NCBI GenBank assembly: GCA_000507305.1
Contig: DF241436.1
Location: 1-64,000, forward strand
Length of the DNA stretch: 64,000 nt
Direction of reading: 5' to 3'
Source: Breviolum minutum Mf 1.05b.01
Lineage: Eukaryota; Sar; Dinophyceae; Suessiales; Symbiodiniaceae
Numbering within the stretch: position 1 is the first letter of the stretch; the number at the start of each line of letters is the position of its first letter. The position numbers and the translations under genes are program-made. A model generated the notes under the pieces. The model was not told the DNA's origin. It ran no database searches and was given only the letters and a program-made list of their open reading frames with translations. Shown here in pieces: positions 52,101 through 57,918 of the stretch.

Positions 52101-54959
52101 CAACTCGCACAATGACTTCATGAAGGACCTCACCGACCTCTGTGTGCTCTTGCAGGTTCCATTCTGGCTGGAAAATCCAGATAGTAGCTGGTGGTGGCGT
52201 CAGAGGAGATGGAGGCGCTACAGGGATTCAAGAAGTCCGCATTTGTTTCGGTGCTGTTTCTGCAGGTTTGGTACAAAGTGGCGCAAAGCCACTCGCTTTG
52301 CAACCTCTACGGCTCTGGCAGGCGTTACTATGTGGTGCCAATGTGGTGACAAGCGTCATATACCCCTTCGTGGGATGCATCCCACAAAGAAGATTCCATG
52401 GACGCTGGTGGCTCAGCCATACCCGCGTGGTCTCTGCCGGCTGGTCGCTGCAGCATTGTGTGTAAGTGCTGGTTGGTGTGGCCCCGAGAAGCTCAACGTG
52501 GTGGGATGTTCCAAGACGCTGTCCTTACGAGTCGGTGAAGCCAGTCATCCTGGTCCTGCTCGTGGTTTGCGCTCTGGCACTTTGGAAGAGTTGCCGACCC
52601 AACGGCCTGAAACCCTTGCTAGGGAAGCCAAGCTCTTACAAGCGTTTCTTCAGTGGTGCCAAGATCATTTCACTGGCTACTCCGCCGAGAATCTCTTTGA
52701 GCTTCTGCCCCAATTTATGGCTATGGCCCTCAGGAGGTATGGTGATCTAATGTACCAAACCGGTGGTGCTCTCAGCAACTTGCGACATTTGCTTCTTGCT
52801 GCGCAGAGATGGAAGCCTATTGTTCGTCCACATATGCAGCAAGCTTGGGAAATGGTGGAGCGCTGGGAATGTCTCAATCCCACAGTGCACCGCAATCCAG
52901 TTCCGGAGGTTATTGTCAAAGCTATGTGCTGCCTGGCATGGCACTGGGGATGGCACACGTGGGTGGGAGCAACCATTTTGTCTTTCTATGGTGCTGGGAG
53001 AGTTGGTGAGGTACTTCGATGCTCTCGTGAAGATCTACTACTACCAAGTGATGTACTTGAACCTCCCGGCTCTGCAGTATTCCTCCGACTTCGCACCTTC
53101 AAGAGCAAGAATCGTCAGCCAGCACGAGTCCAGCACATGCGAGTTAGCGATGCAACTGCTTCCCGAATTGTGTCCAGGATTTTCCGGAAGATGCAGATGG
53201 AGCAGCCTTTGTTCGACAGCACTTCATATCAGTATCGCAAACGCTGGGATTTGGTGGCCGAGACTCTTGGGTTTTCAAAACCCTTTACGCTCACACCAGG
53301 TGGGCTCAGAGGAGGAGCTGCAGTTTACCACTACAGAATGGGTAAACCCATATACAAGACCTTCTTTGGCTTCTCCGTCTGAGGAGTCAGGCTACGCTGG
53401 AGCACTACTTGCAAGAGGTGGCGTCGCTCAATATCCTTGCGAAGCTACCTCCTAAAGATCGTCAGAGTATCCTCAGCATTGCAGCTACGTTTCCTTTCCT
53501 TGCGGCAGCTACTTCGCTTCCAGGGTCTTCGGAACCGACAAATGTGACCCATCAGTCGCGCTCGTCCTAATCACCTGGACCGCTTTTTCTATGTGTGGTG
53601 GATCTTCATCCTTTCCAAGCTCTTTGTCCTTGCCGAGACCTTCTGCAGTTGGTGTCCGCTTCAACTTCGGCACCGAAGCTCTGCTTTACGGCAACGACCG
53701 TTTACTCTTGGATGGGAAAGATGGAAAAAGCGCAGCATTGTCAGCTTTGCCGCTGCATGTTAGAGCACTGGAAATGGAGTAGATTTACATGCCTTGGGAT
53801 GTCAATCACGAAATGGTGCAGCTGCAAAGGCCCACCCAGCCTCCCTGGCATGGCCACCTGGTGGATCTTCATCCTTTCCAAGCTCTTTGTCCTTGCCGAG
53901 ACCTTCTGCAGTTGGTGTCCGCTTCAACTTCGGCACCGAAGCTCTGCTTTACGGCAACGACCGTTTACTCTTGGATGGGAAAGATGGAAAAAGCGCAGCA
54001 TTGTCAGCTTTGCCGCTGCATGTTAGAGCACTGGAAATGGAGTAGATTTACATATATATATATATACACTTGTCTCAGGCATGGTGCCCATGCCATCCTA
54101 TGTCTTGAATTTTATGCAACAAATCTGGGGAGCAACTTTGGTAAAAACATGCATACATATATATATATATATTATGAAGTCAACTTTTTCATGAATGATT
54201 CTGAATGATCCTCAACGACAGAGGCTGAATTTGTGCTTCCAACGCTTCATCGTTAGGCCTTGCTATGGTTGCGTGATGAAGCACCCGCTGACGCAGGGAG
54301 AGCAGCGGTGATGCACTATGACTCGCAGTATGCCAAGAAGGCTGCTATTGGCTAATTGTGATGTTAGAAAGGTTGGGTGAGTCAAGCTTTGCGTTTGCAA
54401 TCTGCCGCGCGTCCTCACTCTTCAATCATATTGTCATGAACATTCACATCAATTGACATTGTAACGTATAGTACGTATAATATAGATGATAGGCCCTGTG
54501 ACATGTGCTGTAGGAAGATTTTACGCGGCCAACCTTGACCCCCATACCAGAACCTGTTTTCGATCTTGTAGTTTAGCTAGAGGTGTCCAGCCTACAAAAC
54601 TTTGAGTCGTAGGTGACGTTGGGGGAATACGTCATTCACAAGAATCAACTCCTGGCGGAACGAGTGCAGAAATTGTGGCGAGAAGTCGCTGGACAACGTC
54701 AAGTAGATCTTGAATGGGTTCAAGGTCACACTGGAGACATTGGAAATGAAGCTTGGATAAGAAGTTGCCAAATATGAACTACAAAACAAACTAAATCAAA
54801 GTAATGCAAGTTGATGTGTCACATCAGGTTTTTTTTTCATGAAGGGCATCAACACTTCATCGTGTGCGTTTTGGCGTGAGAGATGTTCTCGGATCAGCAT
54901 TCACGTCCCTGTAACGAAAGGAGTTGGCAGATAAGCTTGCCAATGAAGGAGTGACAGGC
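34106..54959 (+). CDS. ribonuclease HI gene, at least six exons with a 19-kb intron
   Basis: Exons at 34106, 34362, 35071, 54257, 54643 and 54921 assemble a full RNase H fold. The five active-site positions are present: Asp in LYVDGAC, Glu in NNTAEL, Asp in HYDSQYA, His in VQGHTG and Asp in ELADKLANEG. The enzyme cuts the RNA strand of RNA-DNA hybrids using two metal ions. The joins LGAE-LGTNNTAEL and GNE-ELADKLA are in phase. The intron from 35113 to 54256 holds two sense-oriented retrotransposons. Downstream exons (55189-~55250 and near 55490) may add a C-terminal tail. The N-terminus is unresolved. A LINE-derived RNase H is an alternative, but intron-splitting argues for a host gene. Confidence 0.8.
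34362..34496 (+). CDS. RNase H exon: AGWGIAIYLS
   Basis: cgtgcag acceptor, VHHPAGWGIAIYLSAPNHGP… to SLGAE, GC donor (gcatga). Strand 2 and 3 of the fold. Confidence 0.75.
35071..35112 (+). CDS. RNase H exon: catalytic Glu
   Basis: ctgccag acceptor, LGTNNTAELSAFGE, GA donor (gagcga). TNN-x-AEL carries the second catalytic residue. Confidence 0.8.
35795..35900 (+). repeat. element 1 repeat A1 with DinoSL-like sequence
   Basis: Left-end copy of the 106-bp repeat. Positions 35848-35863 read GCCATTTTGGCTCAAG, the last 16 nt of the dinoflagellate spliced leader. It is followed by the perfect inverted repeat ggcctgagttcaggcc and a pyrimidine run. Confidence 0.9.
35934..36770 (+). CDS. element 1 ORF1, basic Arg-rich protein
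   Basis: ATG 35934, 278 codons. Starts 33 bp inside A1. Residues about 45-80 are an Arg/Lys/Ser block (SRRGSRRKRR… and RRKRRREKPQ) suited to nucleic-acid binding or nuclear import. The rest is hydrophilic with no recognised domain. The end overlaps the next ORF in the +1 frame by 53 nt, so the two may be one protein through a frameshift, programmed or accidental. Confidence 0.6.
   Translation: MEEDIGLRRLPPRGSTTNDIPERRPSSGGSNEFSRKALPPENLPPEYKSRRGSRRKRRSDSRSTEEGGRRKRRREKPQEEWSLGATHGAVAYGAWAARVEIANMLEMKCDPGRIIELVDRGVEGSHPMKTDNQAIPRFSDPVRIEDGYEEVQEKTPLPFVPSKGFTESQVAQSLFPEKEVKEVVEEQMAIMNALTGSDSEIPPWVKKSPDELPMASKPSRGPFLGATSPDATFKKRARLPHEGLEVKTLREAFRKSNMETKYEDEEKDRFTKAAPTAT
36718..38076 (+). CDS. 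element 1 tyrosine-recombinase-like protein
   Basis: Up to 452 codons. Residues 100-190 look like the helical core-binding domain; the catalytic part follows, with Arg235 in QASVRYDDLL (box I), a basic strand near 260-275, RWHGAKSTF at 361-369 and a C-terminal nucleophile Tyr400 in MPDVYLRE. In classical enzymes box II is HxxR; here it is HxxK (His363, Lys366), and the second His/Trp position reads GDW. It would cut and rejoin the element's circular DNA during integration. The last part overlaps the next ORF in another frame. Its place upstream of Gag and RT is unusual. Confidence 0.65.
   Translation: MRMRKRTASRRLPQPPPDGVAVEAVEKRNMRPPLRPKAPPGESLAEREKTELERFKVVALEIYYAYQGLGIQMDLAQWVGEPKVDEAKFIFHVAPSRASTGNRYANLLMGHLNWVKSIHGSPLEGGAPLEKLRTVEYLEHIVQKGIGRYTPSSFLFALDYFSKAFGFDPTGAQWRRAKMLASRYTKASPELTDRAPQFSKETLLALERLVLDDLASAPERIAAGKLRLCCQASVRYDDLLHTPLSSLEWVRRKGEIAIVGVRARSTQGKVRARPWVASFMGADEKNDKWLSSLVTLLVSSHGRRWSSDDHLGKEVNRAGDGFTSKPARMETDVMAVKSGLMRLVNSGEDVGLSKVQISLLRWHGAKSTFTSLMQHLELDPRVIRLSGDWSSKQDAMPDVYLREAQLLCLRGQEKCLYHLRLGGDFGGLVSEGLATVRKRRESRFRSIQSKSL
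37982..38668 (+). CDS. element 1 acidic ORF with Cys-rich end
   Basis: Open frame overlapping the recombinase ORF in the +1 frame, with no good ATG at its start; probably read by frameshift from it. The body is acidic (…GEGQDTYVVYNFEKP…); the last 45 residues hold about ten Cys and two His (CVRCFGKSGTSC…, CARRCTTDC, HLCHVH), suggesting a zinc-binding module. Function unknown. Confidence 0.5.
   Translation: METLEDWSRKVWPQSGKGEKVGLDPSKAKVFEGVHASTLEESFLDGAFDQSGKVLFEQVDKDKEFEPEANEIDRFLESPGEGQDTYVVYNFEKPVESGAGRLEEKDLETSLPLEEGDEAQDEGLTASFVIAASGLSSSKLHLPAIDKDPSGNLLQVAVPACGSRGSFTYLGAQEAIDSKTEACVRCFGKSGTSCSKLCSFTLGESKRCARRCTTDCSSTGVHLCHVHE
38873..40117 (+). CDS. element 1 Gag-like protein
   Basis: ATG 38873, 414 codons, TAG stop at 40115-40117. 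Mostly helical. The C-terminus is Lys/Arg/Ala-rich and carries CLVCHKRHEPLC (CX2CX3HX3C), similar to but shorter than a retroviral zinc knuckle. Likely the particle/RNA-binding protein. The frame stays open after the TAG for about 300 nt into the methyltransferase-like region, so Gag and Pol are separated by a single in-frame stop. Confidence 0.6.
   Translation: MTTQGDLPITFKRAAIRFDVAESDFFLLGLYGVATLNGLAFKIPKSEDLEVFLQDKILDFGAYKQEDGTLITYQRTPKVSWREWKMSDDAASIRRLWQYAKETKGEMERMAGGEEVHRKLTLMEAVAMENAAIARGCPMPGSDRERPSLFTLNRLSRSLQTPGATYEIVPWEALLSKDEEDRLAREGKLPKGSHTEIVLSKDSKIVAKERSADSGPVVAKVEDMETLRARLDIRARALDMLDLVGYGAMRLLSDKYYGKVNAVVADGMRSPTLNELRRFDREMQVHVYRHLSRGIGSLEGAIQYYVSTDADNLWRLLDPVIKQLPDQGVEAASAESKKDGNKRKAEEVEAMGGGGKATKSPEPPRLKLCLVCHKRHEPLCKLPPDFRKNQRDAQKKAKAAKRAAKNSEKGDKAK
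40118..41511 (+). pseudogene. element 1 methyltransferase-like region, frameshifted
   Basis: In the Gag frame, after the TAG, the sequence reads …SVFAPWDILRGRDVF… and HFAPNCATFSRAREIP (Cys codon 40355-40357), like motif IV of C5 cytosine methyltransferases. Near 40405 the coding potential shifts to frame 1 (PLRSEAHPEGIP…, FTLEHP, then FLEVFSGPNAPLS resembling SAM motif I at about 40920). It ends at 41511 and shifts again near 41495 into the RT frame. Two frame changes suggest decay or sequence errors. Methyltransferase-like domains in dinoflagellate retrotransposons are known; activity here is unlikely as read. Confidence 0.55.
41512..43300 (+). CDS. element 1 reverse transcriptase-RNase H
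   Basis: About 590 codons, frame 3, joined upstream to the methyltransferase-like part by a frame change, so no ATG is needed. RT motifs: KFRRIDDHSASHNN, EDMQGAYRQVPL (catalytic Asp), QPFGAGHAVPNFYR, HFFDDFFMV (catalytic Asp pair) and FKLDPDKTQ…LGVA. RNase H: ILYTDAS, GQLETLA, FVDND and SNIADGPSR give D-E-D-D. It copies element RNA into DNA. The final codons GKSGFPP and the stop lie inside repeat B1. Confidence 0.85.
43278..43300 (+). repeat. element 1 repeat B1
   Basis: 23 bp, gggaaatcgggcttccctcc plus ctg, identical to B2; contains the RT stop codon. Confidence 0.85.
43469..43574 (+). repeat. element 1 repeat A2
   Basis: Second copy of the 106-bp repeat, one mismatch to A1 (C to A at 43534, inside the DinoSL-like motif). 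Confidence 0.9.
43594..43616 (+). repeat. element 1 repeat B2
   Basis: Identical to B1 over 23 bp and cut off at the N at 43617. Confidence 0.8.
44546..44604. repeat. 20-bp tandem repeat, about 2.9 copies
   Basis: Unit gaaatgtcggttcacgctta, followed by degenerate TTCACGCT copies to about 44640. Confidence 0.85.
45070..45106. repeat. (CA)n microsatellite
   Basis: Two CA runs separated by one CAGA. Confidence 0.9.
46164..46206 (+). repeat. element 2 repeat A1
   Basis: Begins atgccttgggatgtcaatca; identical to A2. It starts with an ATG that opens a 24-codon reading frame. Confidence 0.88.
46211..46498 (+). CDS. element 2 small membrane ORF
   Basis: ATG 46211, 95 codons. A hydrophobic segment (CLGITFGIFLYLVVEAAVTL) could span a membrane. 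The stop at 46496-46498 overlaps the next ORF's start by 11 nt. Not recognised; it could also be non-functional leader sequence. Confidence 0.4.
   Translation: MQQQITSSVTAGGSLALVFKLLSWADRQAPLPAFCEALTPGWQLDYPSFCLGITFGIFLYLVVEAAVTLRWAFVHWLGSRSAHVQKPLYKILHEQ
46488..47099 (+). CDS. element 2 coiled-coil ORF
   Basis: ATG 46488, 203 codons. Residues 1-40 are a Leu-zipper-like coiled coil (LRSLRAEVRDLREELELLRS…). The middle is Ser/Glu/Tyr-rich; the C-terminal part looks globular (LWVVVRDYAGQIYSPVKVVR…). The frame also extends upstream without stop, but this ATG opens the coil. The stop overlaps the next ATG as ATGA. Possibly an assembly partner of Gag. Confidence 0.55.
   Translation: MNSELRSLRAEVRDLREELELLRSEVSRLRRALADIRLGGPSFESVAEYSAESEDSYSVVSEYPASSAGPNGVEGYSTSGSLVNRATTPSVAAGPPCVLSWKAREDIADEIGSFIAISLAPQHRGPSGREKVPLASRLWVVVRDYAGQIYSPVKVVRSWSSAKILVKKGQDCGDSIFVGFASEREGRRAIAVAGLNWPPCIEP
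47096..48874 (+). CDS. element 2 Gag-like protein
   Basis: ATG 47096, 592 codons. Helical regions, a predicted coiled coil near residues 190-220 (EARVRYLEDTLQSVHVNMEE), a Lys/Ala/Pro linker, a conserved-looking helical core (…QEQPQEISAVIERLMYED) and a basic tail (RRRPKAKAKAKA). No zinc knuckle. By position and make-up it is the Gag-like structural protein. It starts inside the previous stop (ATGA) and ends 8 nt before the Pol ATG. Confidence 0.65.
   Translation: MNFRQSAEVAEQSPYILAESAVNFDYPVHLFLVDPFEGDSPGIQILYITEFEGKTLVALPQTAWHRLITKRAFPATGLTKATLVEVVAARFSSRSVPDPVQKLRVWVGFLKPGFEVHVHTDVTEYRCDHFFSDEEEDPWLPFAQSLIDASHDHFAFFSAEGERPEDEVENGSQMNDEELVEDAGLEAALEARVRYLEDTLQSVHVNMEEMVKLQRQSLGIAAAPTSRPSALKKKDAAATPGAPTSKAAAKTKPKEKFPLLDRGVVQAALQAGVPESNLLEMQRLLGSNVKASRVKDVNVNFTMDPLSEEDAAEEADQASAGSGLVPDPSSKDPVHSALHKLTSIMEVLTNDKMKKTVGSRLDQALDSAASSSGDGQSLGSGRKNAAARRALRTIFQEQPQEISAVIERLMYEDLNSQTLGPGQLPQGLNARAWVEFRSRIGNYKTPAHCSWSAAGILDSLIAGDVSRARARCCLMLLQLDQASIDRGGWGLASELSLEGLPPYSALANHTTPLVSEGEQPFSRLLDARWAEISLQYLKDQDDYLLRRRNISRMVSTVPTKVKEGEEAEVADPPRRRPKAKAKAKAASSQQDQ
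48883..53570 (+). pseudogene. element 2 Pol: RT, RNase H, methyltransferase-like, tyrosine recombinase; one stop and one frameshift
   Basis: ATG 48883. RT: SGEDLKDYFYQFRV (catalytic Asp363), STLAMGDICAV, then a TAA at 50149-50151, after which the same frame resumes and reaches AGIIVDDLVILE (catalytic Asp pair, 50269). RNase H: VATDAS, KHINLLELQ, PSELNRSDGPTR. Methyltransferase-like: LDLFSGRCGVAMQM (51817), APICSSFS (Cys 51997), WLENPDSSWW (52171). Recombinase: GAGRVGEVLRCSRED (Arg 52999), TFKSKNRQ, TPGGLRGGAAVYHY (box II with Gly in place of His), then a frame change near 53350; the nucleophile Tyr lies in the new frame (LEHYLQEV, 53406). Ends at TAA 53568. As read it cannot make a full Pol. 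Confidence 0.8.
53596..53790 (+). repeat. element 2 repeat B1
   Basis: 195 bp starting tggtggatcttcatcctttc, identical by eye to B2, directly followed by A2. Confidence 0.9.
53789..53831 (+). repeat. element 2 repeat A2
   Basis: Identical to A1; it shares two bases with the end of B1. Confidence 0.88.
53859..54053 (+). repeat. element 2 repeat B2
   Basis: Right-end copy of the 195-bp repeat, followed by a (TA)n run. Confidence 0.9.
54257..54350 (+). CDS. RNase H exon: second catalytic Asp
   Basis: cgttag acceptor, ALLWLRDEAPADAGRAAVMH then YDSQYAKKAAI, GC donor (gctaat). DSQYA carries the third active-site residue of RNase HI. This exon resumes the gene after the two retrotransposons. Confidence 0.8.
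54643..54750 (+). CDS. RNase H exon: GHTGDIGNE
   Basis: cacaag acceptor, NQLLAERVQKLWREV…, LEWVQGHTGDIGNE, GC donor (gcttgg). GHxG is the flexible His loop. A small exon may be missing between this and the previous one. Confidence 0.82.
54921..54959 (+). CDS. RNase H exon: last catalytic Asp
   Basis: cgaaag acceptor, ELADKLANEGVTG. Joined to GNE it gives the canonical GNE-x-ADxLAxxG end of RNase HI. Right end uncertain. Confidence 0.8.
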
Positions 54960-55188
54960 CTGGCTGCTGTGTGAAAGTTTGGCATGGAAACACAGATGGC
55001 CAATCATTTTGATTTGCAAGTTGTGATAAGTTGTGATAGGTTGTATCGCAACGGGTAACAGGACTGCAACAAATGGAATTAAGATCAGGCAATATATAAT
55101 CATGATATTTCGATATATTTCATGATATTTCCCTATATCTTATGTATGTATCATAGATGTTTCTGGTTTGTTCCAACCATTTTCTCAG

Positions 55189-55250
55189 GGCGCTACAGCC
55201 TCAATTCGGAGCGCTGGGCACGAGCAACTTCTGAAACTGAAACAGGCGCG
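55189..55250 (+). CDS. possible C-terminal exon of RNase H gene
   Basis: tttctcag acceptor; in phase with the previous exon it reads GATASIRSAGHEQLLKLKQA, GT donor. Another frame (GRYSLNSERWARATSE…) is also protein-like. A further stretch near 55490 (GAERAAKRASHLLEL) ends in TGA. Confidence 0.4.
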
Positions 55251-56422
55251 GTAATCCAAACTTCAGCCTTTCGGTGTCTAGGAACGCGACAAATTATGGA
55301 TGCATATTTTGATGTTTTGCTTATTTTGCTGTGTATGTTGTACATATGTATGCTGTATATGAAATATGTTAGTAGTAGCAGCCATCAACTGTTAGTCTTA
55401 ATGTAGAGCAATTATATAAATGACAAAAGATGGTCGGATGATTCAGGACTCCTGATTTTCATTCTCATTCAGAATAGCCAGGTGCTGAGCGTGCGGCCAA
55501 GCGTGCAAGCCACTTGCTCGAACTGTGAATTGCTTCTAGAAGACCCTGGCGGTGACTGGATATATGATGATCGATATTGTATGATCATGAAACACCACAA
55601 ATCATAGCACTGTGTTGCTTCACTCGTGCTTCAGAACGAGTGAAGGTTCACTCAACTGCAGGGTTGGTGATTTGTGTATAGTATTGTTGGGAGATGTTGT
55701 GAGATATTATGAGAGGGAAAGCCAAATCAGTGAGTCATTTGGTGCATTCGCAGATCTTTGAAGGATGCGAAGTCCCGCTTGGAGGATGCAGCACACCCTT
55801 GGAGGGAACAGGTCACCAGCCAGCACGGAGATGATGGTAGATATTGGATGATACTGGCATTGTTTTGTTACTTTCAATTGATTTCAGGAAGCATAGTGAG
55901 CTGACAAGAGAAGGGAGGCAGTGATATAAACTGAGGTAGTGTAGAATTGGATACCTTGCGTTTTGGATCTCTGCAACTTGGAAGCAAGGTCAATTGAGGT
56001 CCTGATTGGCACAAGACGGCAAAAACAGACCCTGATGTACCACCATATACCGCCATTTTTACGGAGTGATGACATCCTTACTCTGCGACTCAGGAAAGGC
56101 ACTTCGCTCCTACAGGCGATTTGGCTTAATTTGGGCGATTTCCCAGTGACCATAGTGACCCAGATTGCGGCCAAAAGCAGGGAAGTTTGTGATGAACAAA
56201 TTGAGGTGGTCCAGCAACATCCAAAGGAGGCAGTTCAGGTGTTTTCCTCGGTTTTTTGTTGTTGGTTGGTTGGAATGGATGGTGATTGGCAGCACAGCCC
56301 ACACCGGACAGCGGCTAAGGCCTTGGCCACTTTGCAATGCTACATCCAAAGCACAGGAAGTTGGGAGGCCAGCAGCAAAAACACACAGAGCACGTTTTGC
56401 TTGCAAAAAAATACAGTATCAA

Positions 56423-56425
<3 letters not shown>

Positions 56426-56483
<58 letters not shown>

Positions 56484-56613
56484 CCACCACCACCACCACC
56501 ATCATCATCATCATTTTCTTCTTCTTCTTCTTCTTCTTCTTCATCATCATCATCATCGTCACTCGTCACTCGTCACTCGTCACTCGTCACTCGTCACTCG
56601 TCACTCGTCACTC
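56426..56613. repeat. (CAT)n, (CAC)n, (CTT)n and 7-bp (GTCACTC)n compound repeat
   Basis: Trinucleotide runs followed by about eight copies of a 7-bp unit (56558-56613). The apparent poly-His, poly-Ile and poly-Ser frames are artefacts. Confidence 0.95.
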
Positions 56614-56860
56614 ATGACGACCCTCATCCTCACCATCCTAACCCCATCGCTTTCACCACGACCATCCCAGTCATCACTATCCTCACGATCCTCACCATCA
56701 TCAACCATCAGGATCCAAAGCTGTATATTGATACTGCAGTTGCTCCGGTGCATCATCTTGTTTAGAATGTGTTGATTGAATTTCGACTGAGGCTTTTCAG
56801 AAGTATGCTTCACCAGCAAGCCGGTGGCTGAGTCATGTAACTGCACTACCACAAACAGCA

Positions 56861-56967
56861 TATGGGTGTTTCCGAAAATAATGGTACCCCAAAATGGATG
56901 GTTTATAATGGAAAACCCTATTAAAATGGATGATTTGGGGGTACCACTATTTTCGGAAACATCCATA
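56861..56967. mobile_element. foldback/MITE-like element, copy 2
   Basis: The left arm tatgggtgtttccgaaaata and right arm tattttcggaaacatccata are near-perfect inverted repeats of about 40 bp; TA is present at both outer flanks. Same family as 33212-33328. Confidence 0.75.
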
Positions 56968-57249
56968 TAATTCTCATGGTCGCAATGACCGTTGCAAGGT
57001 GAATCAGCCCATGTCTCATCGCCTCAGAGACGCCCCATACGCGTGGAATGAAAAAGGAAACACGAGGATTTCGAAACGGCAAGATGGAAACACATTTTTG
57101 CCAGTTCTTTTTTGGTTGCCAACAGTTAAAGGAGGTTGGGAAATTTGTGGCATAGGGCGAACTCTGCGCGATTTTCATTTCATTTCATTGATGTTCATAG
57201 CATCATCATCACAGCATCTCTATTCAATTCCACTGGAAATTCCATGAAA

Positions 57250-57430
57250 TGCCTGCGACCTCGCAGGTCGAACGTGCCTTTGATTCTGCTTTGGGCGGTC
57301 CAAATCCCAACATCCCGGATGACACAAGACTTGTTTGCAGAGGGATAAAAATTGGTGAAACTATGGCTCCTTTGCTCCCGGATGGCCCATCCTCAGGTTC
57401 ATTCCACGGCCTTAGGTTTGGCAATTGCTG
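57250..57430 (+). CDS. possible exon, unknown
   Basis: After a cgcag acceptor (about 57266) the frame reads VERAFDSALGGPNPNIPDDT…, ending in TGA at 57431. Globular composition, single frame; family not recognised. Confidence 0.35.
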
Positions 57431-57918
57431 AGAAGGCCTGGATGAATTTTATTTAGAAAAAAGCAGCTTCGTTGATTTCAGTCGCTGGAGGTCGTGGCTG
57501 GAAGACTTTTTTGGCGTTTCCGATTTGCCTGGATCTATGTGGCGCAAGTGGCTTTCATTTCGATGTGACCTTCCTGGGCTTGTTGATGTCTCTTCACCTA
57601 TGAAAACTGGTATAACGTTTGCATTAGATGGTAGCGATTGTGGTATGTGTCCCGATGTTCAGGGGGATACATTACTATGCATGGCTTTGGACACTGCAAA
57701 TTGCTGCATCGATTATATGAATGTAACAGATAAACACAGATGCGTTTATGGAATGTTTTGATGTCTTGATATTGACATATTGCGAGTCCTGTTCAATTCC
57801 TGGCATGCGCAGAGAGCTTGTGTTGTGTTGCTTCTTGCCGCAACTTTCAGTCCCCGGGTTGAAGCGGCCTCAAGCGAAATCTCGTAGAAAAGGTTTCCAC
57901 TTTTGGCGTTCTGGCATA

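Larger units (their letters stand above)
46164..54053 (+). mobile_element. element 2: split-direct-repeat tyrosine-recombinase retrotransposon with methyltransferase-like domain
   Basis: Repeat A (43 bp) occurs at 46164-46206 and 53789-53831; repeat B (195 bp) at 53596-53790 and 53859-54053. The order A1-ORFs-B1-A2-B2 again marks a PAT/Ngaro-type element. Coding order: small membrane ORF, coiled-coil ORF, Gag-like ORF, then one long Pol with RT, RNase H, methyltransferase-like and tyrosine recombinase domains. Both repeat pairs look identical by eye, so the insertion is probably recent. Only one in-frame stop and one frameshift interrupt Pol. The element lies in the same RNase H intron and orientation as element 1, but shares no repeat with it. 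Confidence 0.88.

Noticed and set aside
53591-54208. Repeated short frames coding near-identical peptides at 53.6 and 53.9 kb
   Set aside because: They are translations of the duplicated B and A repeats of element 2, not genes.
56315-56775. Poly-His, poly-Ile, poly-Ser and poly-Asp frames
   Set aside because: Produced by CAT/CAC/CTT simple repeats; no other support.
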